Notes: generated by a model not told the origin, from the letters alone. DNA of 41,897 nucleotides from an uncultured Lachnospiraceae bacterium (GCA_934292725.1 CAKQXY010000034.1:1-41897), one strand, 5' to 3'. Positions 1-8,043 are shown, counted from the stretch's first letter. Program-made: numbers and translations.

Positions 1-74
1 TCCTTTCTACAAAACCACGGTCGTTACTCTATATTCAATATATCGTATTTTTTCTGTTTATGCAAGCCAATATT

Positions 75-134
75 GCGTCATGCTACGAAACCATTACACC
101 GAAGGGCTTTCGTAGCATGACGCATGAACTGTAG
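75..134. repeat. Palindromic dispersed repeat, copy A
   Basis: A perfect 16-bp inverted repeat (75-90 with 108-123, arms starting GCGTCATGCTACGAAA) encloses a 17-base loop. It is followed by TGAACTGTAG (125-134), the terminal motif shared with the copies at 23674-23946 and 34565-34756. The loop carries the same CCCTTCGGTG core (read on the minus strand) as copies C and D. The element lies across the 3' end of the hydrolase gene at 94-753 and could also act as a transcription terminator, though no long T-run follows. Confidence 0.8.
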
Positions 135-753
135 CTCTAATACTCCACGTAAACGCTTTCGCCATCCTTATATCCACATCTTTAAAGTGATTTCCCTGAT
201 TCCACTCAAGAATTGTATTGATTCCACTGTCAGAAATAGTTTCATGCACACTGAGTATCGCATGGCCTACTGTTGCCATAACAGGATTTCTTGTTTTTTC
301 TTCACGATCTCCAAGACTAAGATAAACTGCTTTTGCTTTTATATTATTTTCTTTTATATACTCGGTAAACCCTGGAAACCAGACGGATGGGGACGCTGCT
401 GCCACTTTGCTGAATCGGTCAGTCTTTGTTGCTGCCCACAGAGCAAACAGCCCTGCAAGCGAATATCCGCCAATGATGCAGGGCTGTTTCTTTTCTTCTA
501 TATATGCAAGAACCTCACTCAGCGTTTTGGCTGCATTTTCTCCGAAAGATTCGCTTTTGAAAACAGCTGGTGCTTTCCAAGGTGACAAATCCCGATTCCA
601 GTCATCTACTTTACATGCAATAAGGCATAATTCATCCGAAACTGATTTCTGAATCAGATCAAATTCGTGATCGATCATTTCAATATCATGATCACCAATC
701 ATCTGCACAAGAATAACCGATGCATTCGGATTTCCATATTCAAAAACATCCAT
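94..753 (-). CDS. Alpha/beta hydrolase-fold protein (putative esterase)
   Basis: A 219-residue cytoplasmic protein with an alpha/beta hydrolase pattern. A nucleophile elbow GYSLAG places the serine at about residue 98. A likely acid is Asp149 in LGDREEK and a likely base is His189 in GNHF, giving the order Ser-Asp-His expected for the fold. There is no signal peptide. It is the last gene of a three-gene minus-strand run behind the DNA glycosylase (13-base gap) and the PP-loop protein. The last dozen or so residues (from about ATVHAS) are encoded by palindromic repeat copy A, which also supplies the stop codon, so the original C-terminus has probably been replaced. The natural substrate cannot be inferred. 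The fold assignment is fairly secure and the function is not. Confidence 0.75.
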   Translation of the reverse strand: MDVFEYGNPNASVILVQMIGDHDIEMIDHEFDLIQKSVSDELCLIACKVDDWNRDLSPWKAPAVFKSESFGENAAKTLSEVLAYIEEKKQPCIIGGYSLAGLFALWAATKTDRFSKVAAASPSVWFPGFTEYIKENNIKAKAVYLSLGDREEKTRNPVMATVGHAILSVHETISDSGINTILEWNQGNHFKDVDIRMAKAFTWSIRATVHASCYESPSV

Positions 754-766
754 AATAATAAAATTC

Positions 767-1255
767 CTAACACTTTATTTTTCTCCATGCTTCACACAGC
801 CGTTCAAGTGACCATGCTGCATTTGCCGGACTTGTTGAGGGCAAAATAACAGCTTCCATCCCTGTAAGTGGAAGCTGATATTTTTTATATAATTGCCCTG
901 CCTTGCTGCCGTTTGCATAGATTTGTTTTATATTTGCTGCATCAAGTATCTTTCTTAACTCTGTCGGCTCAACATTTTTAATACTGCTGTCACTTGAACC
1001 CTTAATATCACAGCTTTGAATTACATCCCATATGGCAATATGATGCCTAAGAAGCAAATGCTTCTTCTCATCTATTGTTTCTGGTATCGGTTCCTGAAAC
1101 AATGCTGCCAAAACCTTCCAAAAGCGATTTTGCTTATGTCCATAATAAAAATTAGTTTCTCTGGATTTAACTGATGGCAGCGTACCAAGAATCAAGATCT
1201 GTGATGCACTGTCAAAAATCGGCTCAAATGAATGTACAATATGTTCGTATTCCAT
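767..1255 (-). CDS. DNA-deoxyinosine / uracil-type DNA glycosylase (MUG-like)
   Basis: About 162 residues, cytoplasmic. The N-terminal part carries ILGTLPSVKSRE followed by FYYGHKQNRFW, the signature of the hypoxanthine/uracil DNA glycosylase group in the UDG superfamily. A second motif (LPSTSPANA, near residue 140) fits the substrate-binding loop. The family removes deaminated bases (hypoxanthine, uracil) from DNA by cleaving the N-glycosidic bond. A longer frame opens at 1297, but GGAAGG lies five bases before the ATG at 1255, so I use 1255. This leaves a 16-base gap after the upstream PP-loop gene instead of an overlap. It sits between the tRNA-thiolase-like gene and the hydrolase with short gaps, so co-transcription is likely. 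Confidence 0.82.
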   Translation of the reverse strand: MEYEHIVHSFEPIFDSASQILILGTLPSVKSRETNFYYGHKQNRFWKVLAALFQEPIPETIDEKKHLLLRHHIAIWDVIQSCDIKGSSDSSIKNVEPTELRKILDAANIKQIYANGSKAGQLYKKYQLPLTGMEAVILPSTSPANAAWSLERLCEAWRKIKC

Positions 1256-1271
1256 TTTTTCCTTCCACTTT

Positions 1272-2138
1272 TTACTGCTGATCTTCACTTCTTTCATTAT
1301 TATAATAGTTATCTAAGAAGGAATATGTCTTTCCATGCGTTTTGTAGCCCGGCATCGTGTCAAGACTTACTGCATGAATACTGTTGAAAATACTTTTGTC
1401 AATCAGTGGATTATCTCTCTTTAAGCGGCGAATCAATGTCTTGATCTCCTGACGCTTTGAACCGCCTCCGCCATTATCACACATTGTACAGTTTTCAGTA
1501 AAGCGGCATGCGCACTGAATAAATTCCAGCTCATTGTAACGCTTCCATGCAATAATATCATCCTCATGGATACAATACATTGGGCGAATGAGTTCCATAC
1601 CTTCGAAGTTTGTGCTGTGCAGCTTTGGCATCATTGCTTTTAACTGGGACGCATAGAACATACCAATCAGTGTAGTCTCAATCACATCATTAAAATGATG
1701 GCCGAGTGCAATTTTATTGCAGCCAAGCTCCTTTGCCTTGTTATACAAATGACCACGGCGCATTCTTGCGCACAGATAACAAGGAGACTTATCAGTACTG
1801 TTTGCTACTTCAAAAATATTAGTTTCAAAAATCGTAACTGGAATCTCAAGAAGCTTTGCATTCTGCTCAATCTTGCTGCGGTTTCTTTCATTATATCCTG
1901 GGTCCATTACCAGAAAGACCAGTTCAAATGGAACATCACCGTAACGCTGAAGCAGCTGCATCAGCTTTGCCATCAGCATCGAATCCTTTCCACCTGAAAT
2001 ACAGACTGCAATCTTATCATTTTCCTGAACCAGCTCATAATTCTTTACTGCCTGGATAAATGGATTCCACAGCTCTTTTCTGTATTTCTTCATTATGCTG
2101 CGTTCAATTTCCCGGCTCGGTTCGAGTACTTTTCCCAT
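1272..2138 (-). CDS. PP-loop ATPase, TtcA-like tRNA 2-thiocytidine synthetase family
   Basis: 288 residues from the ATG at 2138, which has AGGA nine bases upstream; an ATG at 2147 lies directly against that site and is less likely. The PP-loop SGGKDS (about residues 48-53) binds ATP for adenylation of a tRNA base. A CxxC pair (PCYLCARMRRG, about residues 119 and 122) and a later cluster (CACRFTENCTMC, about 208-219) are candidate iron-sulfur or zinc ligands, as in TtcA, which puts sulfur on C32 of tRNA. GHHFND is the family motif after the CxxC. The cysteine desulfurase encoded at 4316-5440 could supply sulfur, but that link is inference. First gene of the three-gene minus-strand run. The exact tRNA target is not certain because related PP-loop families share these motifs. 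Confidence 0.8.
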   Translation of the reverse strand: MGKVLEPSREIERSIMKKYRKELWNPFIQAVKNYELVQENDKIAVCISGGKDSMLMAKLMQLLQRYGDVPFELVFLVMDPGYNERNRSKIEQNAKLLEIPVTIFETNIFEVANSTDKSPCYLCARMRRGHLYNKAKELGCNKIALGHHFNDVIETTLIGMFYASQLKAMMPKLHSTNFEGMELIRPMYCIHEDDIIAWKRYNELEFIQCACRFTENCTMCDNGGGGSKRQEIKTLIRRLKRDNPLIDKSIFNSIHAVSLDTMPGYKTHGKTYSFLDNYYNNERSEDQQ

Positions 2139-2147
2139 ATCTACCAT

Positions 2148-2350
2148 TCCTTTTCTCTATATCAATTCACCTTGCAAGACTCAATATCCTTGCAAAATTA
2201 TGTTCCTGATATATACAAGCACATTTTTTTCTTCCTGTCAAGTAAATTTGCCAAGAACGATACATCTGCTCACTCCACTTCTTGGCGAAACTGGGGTCAA
2301 GCACGAATAACCAAAGGTTTTGTACACTGCCCCCGAGACTGTTATCTATC
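2148..2350. other. Intergenic region without recognised gene
   Basis: The gap between the PP-loop gene and the left 60-bp direct repeat. Short open frames exist, but none has a convincing ribosome binding site or recognisable protein. A promoter for the minus-strand operon should lie here; I could not pick a confident one. TGCTCACTC occurs at 2268 and again at the start of the direct repeat (2351). Confidence 0.4.
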
Positions 2351-2410
2351 TGCTCACTCTATATCATCTTTTACTCCTCAGCGCAGATACCTGATACATG
2401 CAATCCCGTA
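2351..2410 (+). repeat. Left copy of imperfect 60-bp direct repeat
   Basis: Ungapped alignment with 4021-4080 gives 51 identical bases of 60. The copies are 1670 bp apart and bracket the two plus-strand genes at 2581-3946. Both contain CTCCTCAGC and CTGAT.CATGCAA cores. No transposase is present between them. Confidence 0.8.
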
Positions 2411-2514
2411 AGACTGCATGAAATCTATCAGAATATTGTAAACACTGGATTACTTGGCGCTTACTGTTTTACTTTTACTTTTCATAACATTTACACATAT
2501 ATGATAGTCTTTTT

Positions 2515-2542
2515 TTGACTTATTTTGTAATATTATTATAAG
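2515..2542 (+). promoter_or_regulatory. Sigma-A-like promoter of the exported-protein gene
   Basis: TTGACT (2515-2520), a 16-base spacer and TATAAG (2537-2542), about 40 bases before the ATG at 2581. AGGAGG at 2569-2574 is a strong ribosome binding site six bases before the start. Confidence 0.6.
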
Positions 2543-2580
2543 AATTATACAAGAAAATCTTTTTATCTAGGAGGTCTTTT

Positions 2581-3507
2581 ATGAAGAAATTTATCACTCT
2601 ATTACTATCATTTATACTTATTTTAACTGCATCAGTACCCCCTGTTTTTGCCGATGAATTTTATACATCTAGCAATGACCAGATTCTTACCGTTGCTGAA
2701 TTCGAACGCTTATTTCCTAGTGATTATACTTACAGCACCTATTATGAAGATGCCACTGGAAATAACGGGTACATAAAATTTGATATTATCAATAACAAGA
2801 CATATGTTGAATTATATATCAATAATATACTATCACAACGTGCATATTCTTCTCCCGATGAAAACATTATTCGTTGGATAGAGTATGATGCCCAGTCTAG
2901 GTCTTCTAATTCCGCCCTTATTCAAAGTTGTTTATACTCAGATATGATCACTGATATAACCTTTCAGAACGTAGAAAACAATTCATACGAACTATATTCA
3001 TCTATTTTTTCACCTGAAGGTTGGAACTTTTTAATGAATAGACCTAGTAATGCAATGATCTCTGGTTCTAAACCCTGCTCAATATATTCGAAAAACTACG
3101 ATGATGAACCAGATCAAAATAGATACAGTGGAAAACAAATTAAAGCTGGTGTTGGAACTGCCGTTAGTGTTATTGTCTCTCTTGTTGCAACCTTTATTAC
3201 TGGCGGTGTTACCGTTAACACAATTATTGTATCACTTGGTTCTGCTATCGTCTCCGATGTGATTACCTCAGCTATATCCGGAAACGTTTGCTTCTCAACA
3301 CAAAAAATACGCTACGCTCCTGTAATTGATGGTATGAATATCTTCCCTGATGCTTATATCACAAAACGCTGGGTAATTATCTCAGACACCGTACATAGAA
3401 CTGAGTCTATAAAACTTGATAATGCAGAATATCAGTATAATAGGGGGCATGATGCATATGCAATCGCAGCAAACGCTCAACAAGCAGAAGTTGATAGTCG
3501 TCATTAA
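2581..3507 (+). CDS. Secreted protein of unknown function with central hydrophobic glycine-rich hairpin
   Basis: 308 residues. I do not recognise a family. A classical signal peptide (MKKF, hydrophobic core, VFA before Asp25) predicts export and signal peptidase I cleavage after about residue 24. The mature N-terminal half is polar and rich in Tyr, Asn, Ser and Asp. Residues about 189-234 form a long hydrophobic stretch rich in Gly, Val, Ile and Ser, broken near GGVTVN, which could be a membrane-inserting hairpin. A polar tail of about 70 residues follows. The gene is visibly more AT-rich than its neighbours and runs against the surrounding strand. Its 3' end overlaps the next gene, a small membrane protein, so the two are translationally coupled. 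A pore-forming effector with a membrane partner is one reading, but it is only a hypothesis. Confidence 0.8.
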   Translation: MKKFITLLLSFILILTASVPPVFADEFYTSSNDQILTVAEFERLFPSDYTYSTYYEDATGNNGYIKFDIINNKTYVELYINNILSQRAYSSPDENIIRWIEYDAQSRSSNSALIQSCLYSDMITDITFQNVENNSYELYSSIFSPEGWNFLMNRPSNAMISGSKPCSIYSKNYDDEPDQNRYSGKQIKAGVGTAVSVIVSLVATFITGGVTVNTIIVSLGSAIVSDVITSAISGNVCFSTQKIRYAPVIDGMNIFPDAYITKRWVIISDTVHRTESIKLDNAEYQYNRGHDAYAIAANAQQAEVDSRH

Positions 3508-3946
3508 TATAACATTTTCTTGTATTACCTCAACAGCAATATTTTTATGTTTATTCTATATAAATCATACTTTATATTCAAATGTGATTTCAATGGTGCC
3601 ATTTCTGCTTTTATTTCAATTATCTATTTTGTGCTGCGCTCTTGCATCAAAGACAAAGCGAAATTTTTTTCAGATAATTGCTGCTCTCATAATTTTCACC
3701 GAAGTAGCTCTATTCCATCTGTATTCTCCGCCATATTCTGTTTCAAAAGCCATAAGCACAGTTCAAAACTCAAAAAGTAGCCTAATTATCAGGCAAAATA
3801 AAGAGTATGCCACTATGAGTACAACTGTATACCTCAATCCATTTGTCAAGGCTGGATATGTTTTTCGCTGCTTTGATAATGATGCTAACAAGCAGTATAA
3901 TATTTTTTTCAATCCTATATCTGGAGATTTTTTCAATATACAGTAA
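3452..3946 (+). CDS. Small membrane protein, partner of the secreted protein
   Basis: About 164 residues, no recognised family. Three hydrophobic segments, near the first 35 residues (VVINITFSCITSTAIFLCLF), then around VPFLLLFQLSILCCALA and IIAALIIFTEVALF, are followed by a C-terminal domain of about 65 residues without membrane segments. An AGGGGG motif at 3442-3447 precedes three closely spaced ATGs (3449, 3452, 3458); 3452 or 3458 is the most plausible start. It overlaps the last ~55 bases of the upstream gene in another frame, so translation is probably coupled. Size, topology and coupling resemble immunity or accessory proteins of exported toxins, but no sequence motif proves that. Confidence 0.65.
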   Translation: MHMQSQQTLNKQKLIVVINITFSCITSTAIFLCLFYINHTLYSNVISMVPFLLLFQLSILCCALASKTKRNFFQIIAALIIFTEVALFHLYSPPYSVSKAISTVQNSKSSLIIRQNKEYATMSTTVYLNPFVKAGYVFRCFDNDANKQYNIFFNPISGDFFNIQ

Positions 3947-4020
3947 AAATTCTAATCTAATATTTACCACTTCTTGTATAATTTCTAAATACATCGTTAT
4001 TTTTTTGAATTTATCCTAAC

Positions 4021-4080
4021 TGCTTACTCTATATCGTCTTCGACTCCTCAGCTCAGATGCCTGATGCATGCAACGCCGTA
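4021..4080 (+). repeat. Right copy of imperfect 60-bp direct repeat
   Basis: Pairs with 2351-2410 (51 of 60 identical, no gaps). It lies between the small membrane protein gene and the structured region before the cysteine desulfurase. Its last bases form the 5' arm of the stem-loop at 4054-4130. Confidence 0.8.
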
Positions 4081-4130
4081 AAGTGGAGCCGTTAGGCGAA
4101 ACGGTTAGGCTTGCATGCGCAGGTCATCTG
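4054..4130. other. Large imperfect stem-loop 1
   Basis: CAGATG and GCATGCAA (4054-4073) pair with TTGCATGC and CATCTG (4111-4130), with a short bulge. Within the loop CCGTT (4089-4093) can pair with AACGG (4100-4104). No coding frame fits. It could be a structured RNA, a terminator for convergent transcripts, or a palindromic mobile repeat. Confidence 0.55.
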
Positions 4131-4180
4131 GCGAGGAGTCTCGTACCATACCGGGAATCCGATAGCCCAAAAAGTAAATT

Positions 4181-4267
4181 GGCTTCAAGTGCAGAACCCA
4201 AGCATCAACTTGGCCGCGGAGCCGAAGGCGACCAAAGGCTTGATGCTTGAGGTTCAAGCGCGAAGCC
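4181..4267. other. Large GC-rich stem-loop 2
   Basis: Nested complementary blocks: GGCTTC (4181-4186) with GAAGCC (4262-4267), AACC with GGTT, AAGCATCAA with TTGATGCTT, and TTGG with CCAA around a GCC-GAA-GGC tip. It is flanked by two related segments (CTCGTACCATACCGGGAATC near 4139 and CTCGTAAACTTCCGGGATC near 4266). It sits just downstream of the cysteine desulfurase stop codon (minus strand), so it could also protect or end that transcript. Confidence 0.55.
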
Positions 4268-4315
4268 TCGTAAACTTCCGGGATCGCACCTTCCAAACTT
4301 CCAGCTTCCACTACT

Positions 4316-5440
4316 CTACCGGGTTCCCAACTCCTTGTAGCAAGAATCAAATATATTGAGAAACTCTTCGATTTCTTCGCGCGTGGTCGCACTTCCCATA
4401 CTAATTCGCCATGATGACAGCGCTCTCTTTCTGTCTCTGCTTATTGCAAACACAGACCTTGACGGTGTATTCTCTACGGAGCAGGCCGACTTAACTGATA
4501 CGCAGACATCTCTCTCTGCCAATGCTTTTTGAAATTCAGTACCTTTTATACCCTCCACGCTCAGATTTAAAATATGCGGAACGCTATGCTTCGGACTGTT
4601 AATCTGCACACGGCTGTAAGCAGACAATCCCTTTCGAAGCATATGATTGTATTCGCTTATGCGTGCATTTACCTCATCTTCCTGTGCCAATGCCATCTCA
4701 AGCGCCAAGGCTGATGTCACTGCCATTGCCAGTGCCGGCGTACCGCTTCGATAAATCGTGGTACTGGCACCTCCATTTAATAGTGGCTCCATCGCCACAC
4801 CTTCACGTTTTAACAGAATACCGCTTCCATTTAAGCCGCCAAACTTGTGCGGTGCAAGGCTCATCGTATCTATGCCATCAAAAGAAAATGGGATTCGTCC
4901 AATTGCCTGCGTTGCATCCACATGAAGACGGCAATCTGGATATTTCTTCTTAATCTCAATAATTTTGTCAATCGGCTGAATAGTACCAAGCTCACTGTCA
5001 ATCGCGCAGACAGAAATCAAGACTGTATGCTTTGTCATCAAATCTTCCAATTGCTCACAGTCCACCATGCCATCTCTCATGATGTCAAGCAAATCAATCT
5101 CGCTGTCCTTTTCCTGCAGAGCTGTCAGTGTGCCGCTTACAGAAGAATGCTCAAGCGGTGTTGAAATAATATGACGTCCAATATGGCGCGATGACTGTGC
5201 AATTCCCTTGATAGCTGTATTGTTTGACTCAGTTGCGCCTGACGTATAGATGACTTCATCTGGCTTTGCATCCAGAAGACGTGCAATCATCTGCGTGGCT
5301 TCCTCCATCCGTTCCTTCGCACGTATTCCTGCCGGATGAACAGAGTTAGGATTTCCAATATATTCGTTTTCAATTCGGCAAAAACACTCCAGCACATTTT
5401 TCTGTGCCGGAGTGTTTGCCGCATAATCCAAATAAATCAT
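4316..5440 (-). CDS. Cysteine desulfurase (NifS/IscS-like, class V aminotransferase)
   Basis: 374 residues, cytoplasmic, PLP-dependent. It opens with MIYLDYAANTPA, the standard start of the family, and has TSGATESNN near residue 70, HVDATQAIG, and SLAPHKFGGLNGSG with the PLP-binding lysine (about residue 204). The catalytic cysteine region is KSACSVENTPS (about residues 318-328), where the family has the sulfur-accepting Cys in a flexible loop. It converts cysteine to alanine and passes persulfide to iron-sulfur clusters or thiolated tRNA. AGGAGG lies 12 bases before the ATG, rather far. Last gene of the minus-strand operon with the C-S lyase and trans-sulfuration enzyme, which make and use cysteine. 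No scaffold gene (iscU) is adjacent, so a tRNA-thiolation or general role is possible. Confidence 0.88.
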   Translation of the reverse strand: MIYLDYAANTPAQKNVLECFCRIENEYIGNPNSVHPAGIRAKERMEEATQMIARLLDAKPDEVIYTSGATESNNTAIKGIAQSSRHIGRHIISTPLEHSSVSGTLTALQEKDSEIDLLDIMRDGMVDCEQLEDLMTKHTVLISVCAIDSELGTIQPIDKIIEIKKKYPDCRLHVDATQAIGRIPFSFDGIDTMSLAPHKFGGLNGSGILLKREGVAMEPLLNGGASTTIYRSGTPALAMAVTSALALEMALAQEDEVNARISEYNHMLRKGLSAYSRVQINSPKHSVPHILNLSVEGIKGTEFQKALAERDVCVSVKSACSVENTPSRSVFAISRDRKRALSSWRISMGSATTREEIEEFLNIFDSCYKELGTR

Positions 5441-5509
5441 ACTTTGATTATGCCTCCTAATTTTTCACTTTCCTAGACTTAACTTTGCTTAATACATTTT
5501 TACCGTATA

Positions 5510-6694
5510 TTACTTGGCATCCAATCCGTTAACAGCTGCCTCTAGCTGCTCAAATGCCTGCTTTAATACAGAACGCGGACACGCAACATTGAAGCGCTCG
5601 AAGCCTTCTCCGTCAGGTCCAAACATTGCACCGCTGTCCAGCCAAAGATTTGCCTTATTTTCAATCAAATCCTGCCTTTGTGCCTCTGTCAGACCAAGCG
5701 CACGAAAATCAACCCATAAAAGGTAAGTGCCCTCTGGTTCAATCATAGTAAGCTTTGGAAGCCTTTTCTGAATAAATTCACGCACAAATGCAATGTTATC
5801 TTTCAGATATTCCTTTAACTGAGTCAGCCATTCTTCACCGTACTCATAAGCTGCCTGACACGCCTCTAAGCCCATGACATTAACCTGACTGTATCCTGCT
5901 GCATCTACTGCCTTTTTAAACTTAAACCTAAGTGTCTCATTTGGAATAAAGATGTTTGAGACTTGAAGACCCGCTAAATTAAAAGTCTTACTAGGTGCTG
6001 TGCATGTAATGCTTATGTTTGCAAAATCGTCAGATAAAGATGCAAACATAAGATGCTTATTATCTCCCCATGTAAAGTCGCTGTGAATTTCATCGCTTAT
6101 TACAATCACTCCATAGCGGATACAGATTTCTCCAATCTTTTCTAATTCCCATTTTTTCCATACGCGGCCAACTGGGTTATGCGGACTGCACAGTAAAAAC
6201 AGCTTTACATGATTATCGCGAATCTTCTGTTCAAAATCGTCAAAATCAATTTCATAATGACCATCAATCAGCTTTAGCGGACTATTTACTATAACACGCT
6301 CATTATCTGCAATTACCTCACTAAATGGATAGTAGACAGGCTGCTGTAATAAAACTGCCTCACCCGGCTTTGTGTAAGCGCGCACTGCAGCTGCAAGTGC
6401 AAAGACAACACCTGGTGTCTTGATCAGCCATTCCTTCTGAATTTTCCATGAAAAATGCTTTTCATACCAGCCTAAAAGTGCCTGAAAATATGGCTCCTTA
6501 GCATCACTGTAGCCGTAAATTCCATGCTCGGTGATTTTTCTAAGACGCTCGCTGACCTGTGGCAGCGTTGGAAAATCCATATCAGCTACCCAAAGCGGCA
6601 AAATGCCTTCATGTCTGCCGCGTTCTTTTGCAAAATCATATTTTAAACAGTCTGTACCTCTGCGGTCTGTAATTTTATCAAAATCGTATTTCAA
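5510..6694 (-). CDS. MalY/PatB-type PLP aminotransferase, cystathionine beta-lyase (C-S lyase)
   Basis: 394 residues, cytoplasmic. Features of the MalY/PatB branch of fold-type I enzymes are LPLWVADMDFP near residue 33, CSPHNPVGRVW (substrate and cofactor binding), SDEIHSDF, and APSKTFNLAGLQ with the PLP lysine. The family splits cystathionine or cysteine S-conjugates into thiol, pyruvate and ammonia. The start codon is TTG, with GGAGG seven bases upstream. Downstream of the trans-sulfuration enzyme by 52 bases and upstream of the cysteine desulfurase, it fits a methionine/cysteine operon. MalY of E. coli also acts as a regulator, but nothing in the sequence suggests that role here. Confidence 0.87.
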   Translation of the reverse strand: MKYDFDKITDRRGTDCLKYDFAKERGRHEGILPLWVADMDFPTLPQVSERLRKITEHGIYGYSDAKEPYFQALLGWYEKHFSWKIQKEWLIKTPGVVFALAAAVRAYTKPGEAVLLQQPVYYPFSEVIADNERVIVNSPLKLIDGHYEIDFDDFEQKIRDNHVKLFLLCSPHNPVGRVWKKWELEKIGEICIRYGVIVISDEIHSDFTWGDNKHLMFASLSDDFANISITCTAPSKTFNLAGLQVSNIFIPNETLRFKFKKAVDAAGYSQVNVMGLEACQAAYEYGEEWLTQLKEYLKDNIAFVREFIQKRLPKLTMIEPEGTYLLWVDFRALGLTEAQRQDLIENKANLWLDSGAMFGPDGEGFERFNVACPRSVLKQAFEQLEAAVNGLDAK

Positions 6695-6746
6695 ATCGAA
6701 ACCTCCACATCTTGTCTGCTCTGTCTTGTCAAGACATCACTTTATA

Positions 6747-7901
6747 TCAGTCTTCTCCATTTAATGCCTGATCAAGATCAGCGATCAAATCATCTATATT
6801 TTCGATTCCGACGGAGAAACGAAGGAAGTCCTCGGTGATTCCAAGACGCTCTCTTGTCTCAACCGGAACATCACCGTGCGTTTGAAGCATAGGATATGTC
6901 ATTAATGACTCAACTCCGCCAAGACTCTCTGCGTAGGTGATAAGGCGAATACGCTCAAGTACGCGGCGCGCTGTTGCCTCACTGTCAGTACGAATAGAAA
7001 TCATGCTTCCAAAGCCCGTTGTCTGCTTCTTGTTAATTTCATAGCCTGGATGATCTTCCAGACCAATGTAGTAAACCTGCTTAATCTTTTTCTGTGTCTG
7101 CAGCCACTTTGCTATTGCAAGTGCATTCTCCTGCTGACGCTCCATACGAATTGGCAGTGTCTTGATACCACGGATTAACAAATAGCTGTCAAACGGAGCC
7201 AGGCAGCTTCCAACAGTTTTGTATAAGTAACGGATTTTTGCTGCAAGATCCTCTCTTGAGGTAGATAAAAATCCTGCCAGTGTATCGTTATGTCCTCCTA
7301 AAAACTTTGTTCCGCTGTGAATGACAAGATCAGCACCAAAACGGATTGGCTTCTGAAAATAAGGAGATAAGAAGGTATTGTCTACGATTACAAGAAGATT
7401 GTATTTGTCTGCAAGACTCTTCATCTTTGCAAGGTCGGTGATCTGCATGGTCGGATTGCTTGGTGTCTCTATGTAAAGAGCTTTTGTGTTGCTCTTTATT
7501 GCTGCCTCTGTTGCAGCCACATCTGCTGTATTTACATAAGTAAAGGTCAAGCCACGCTTCTCACCTGTTGTCTGGAACATACGAACAGATCCACCGTACA
7601 GATCCTCTGAGCACACGATATGGTCTCCAGATTCAAACAGTTCCATGCACAGCACAATTGCTGCCATACCATTTGCACAAGCTACGGTATCTTTTGCTCC
7701 CTCAAGAGAAGTCACTATATCCTCTAACTCCGTTCTGGTTGGGTTGCTCTCTCTTGTATAATTAAAGCCCGTTGTCTGTCCAATACCTGGATGATAAAAA
7801 GTTGCTGTCTGATAGATTGGTGTGCATACAGAACCATATGGATGGCCTTCCTCATGCTCATTCTCTCTGTGAATACATCGTGTCTCAAATTTATAATCCA
7901 T
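6747..7901 (-). CDS. Trans-sulfuration PLP enzyme (cystathionine gamma-synthase/lyase family)
   Basis: 384 residues, the usual length of the Cys/Met metabolism PLP family. Visible motifs are YTRESNPTRTELE (tyrosine and arginine that bind the cofactor phosphate), CANGMAAI, VDNTFLSPYFQKP, and VIHSGTKFLGGHND with the PLP lysine. It joins homoserine ester and cysteine into cystathionine, or splits cystathionine or homocysteine; sequence alone does not separate gamma-synthase, gamma-lyase and sulfhydrylase. Its neighbour being a beta-lyase favours the synthase role (metB-like), giving homocysteine in two steps. First gene of the operon, with a clear promoter at 7952-7980 and an AGAAGGAGA ribosome binding site. 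Confidence 0.87.
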   Translation of the reverse strand: MDYKFETRCIHRENEHEEGHPYGSVCTPIYQTATFYHPGIGQTTGFNYTRESNPTRTELEDIVTSLEGAKDTVACANGMAAIVLCMELFESGDHIVCSEDLYGGSVRMFQTTGEKRGLTFTYVNTADVAATEAAIKSNTKALYIETPSNPTMQITDLAKMKSLADKYNLLVIVDNTFLSPYFQKPIRFGADLVIHSGTKFLGGHNDTLAGFLSTSREDLAAKIRYLYKTVGSCLAPFDSYLLIRGIKTLPIRMERQQENALAIAKWLQTQKKIKQVYYIGLEDHPGYEINKKQTTGFGSMISIRTDSEATARRVLERIRLITYAESLGGVESLMTYPMLQTHGDVPVETRERLGITEDFLRFSVGIENIDDLIADLDQALNGED

Positions 7902-7951
7902 TTTCGTAGTCTCCTTCTATATAAAAAGTTTAAACCTTTTTAGTACTTTAA

Positions 7952-7980
7952 ATCATACCTTTTTTCTAGGTTATTGTCTA
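7952..7980 (-). promoter_or_regulatory. Promoter of the sulfur amino acid operon
   Basis: Minus strand: TAGACA (7975-7980), 17-base spacer, TATGAT (7952-7957), about 50 bases before the first start codon at 7901. Each box has five of six consensus bases. No T-box or SAM riboswitch fits in the short leader. Confidence 0.75.
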
Positions 7981-7983
7981 TAA

Positions 7984-8027
7984 GAAAAAAGTAATAAGTC
8001 GCTATAGGAATATTCTATAGCGACTTA
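7984..8027 (-). terminator. Rho-independent terminator of the opp operon
   Basis: A perfect 13-bp stem (7995-8007 with 8015-8027, TAAGTCGCTATAG arm), a seven-base loop, and then, on the minus strand, a T-run at 7984-7990. It lies 16 bases after the stop of the last gene at 8044. Confidence 0.88.
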
Positions 8028-8043
8028 CTACAATAAATACACA

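Noticed and set aside
124..585. 153-codon plus-strand frame
   Set aside because: Antisense to the alpha/beta hydrolase, with no ribosome binding site and an unlikely Cys/Phe-rich product.
4054..4267. Retron-like msr/msd RNA
   Set aside because: No reverse transcriptase gene is nearby; the hairpins alone do not support it.
7902..7980. T-box or SAM riboswitch before the trans-sulfuration gene
   Set aside because: The leader is about 45 bases, too short, with none of the conserved blocks.
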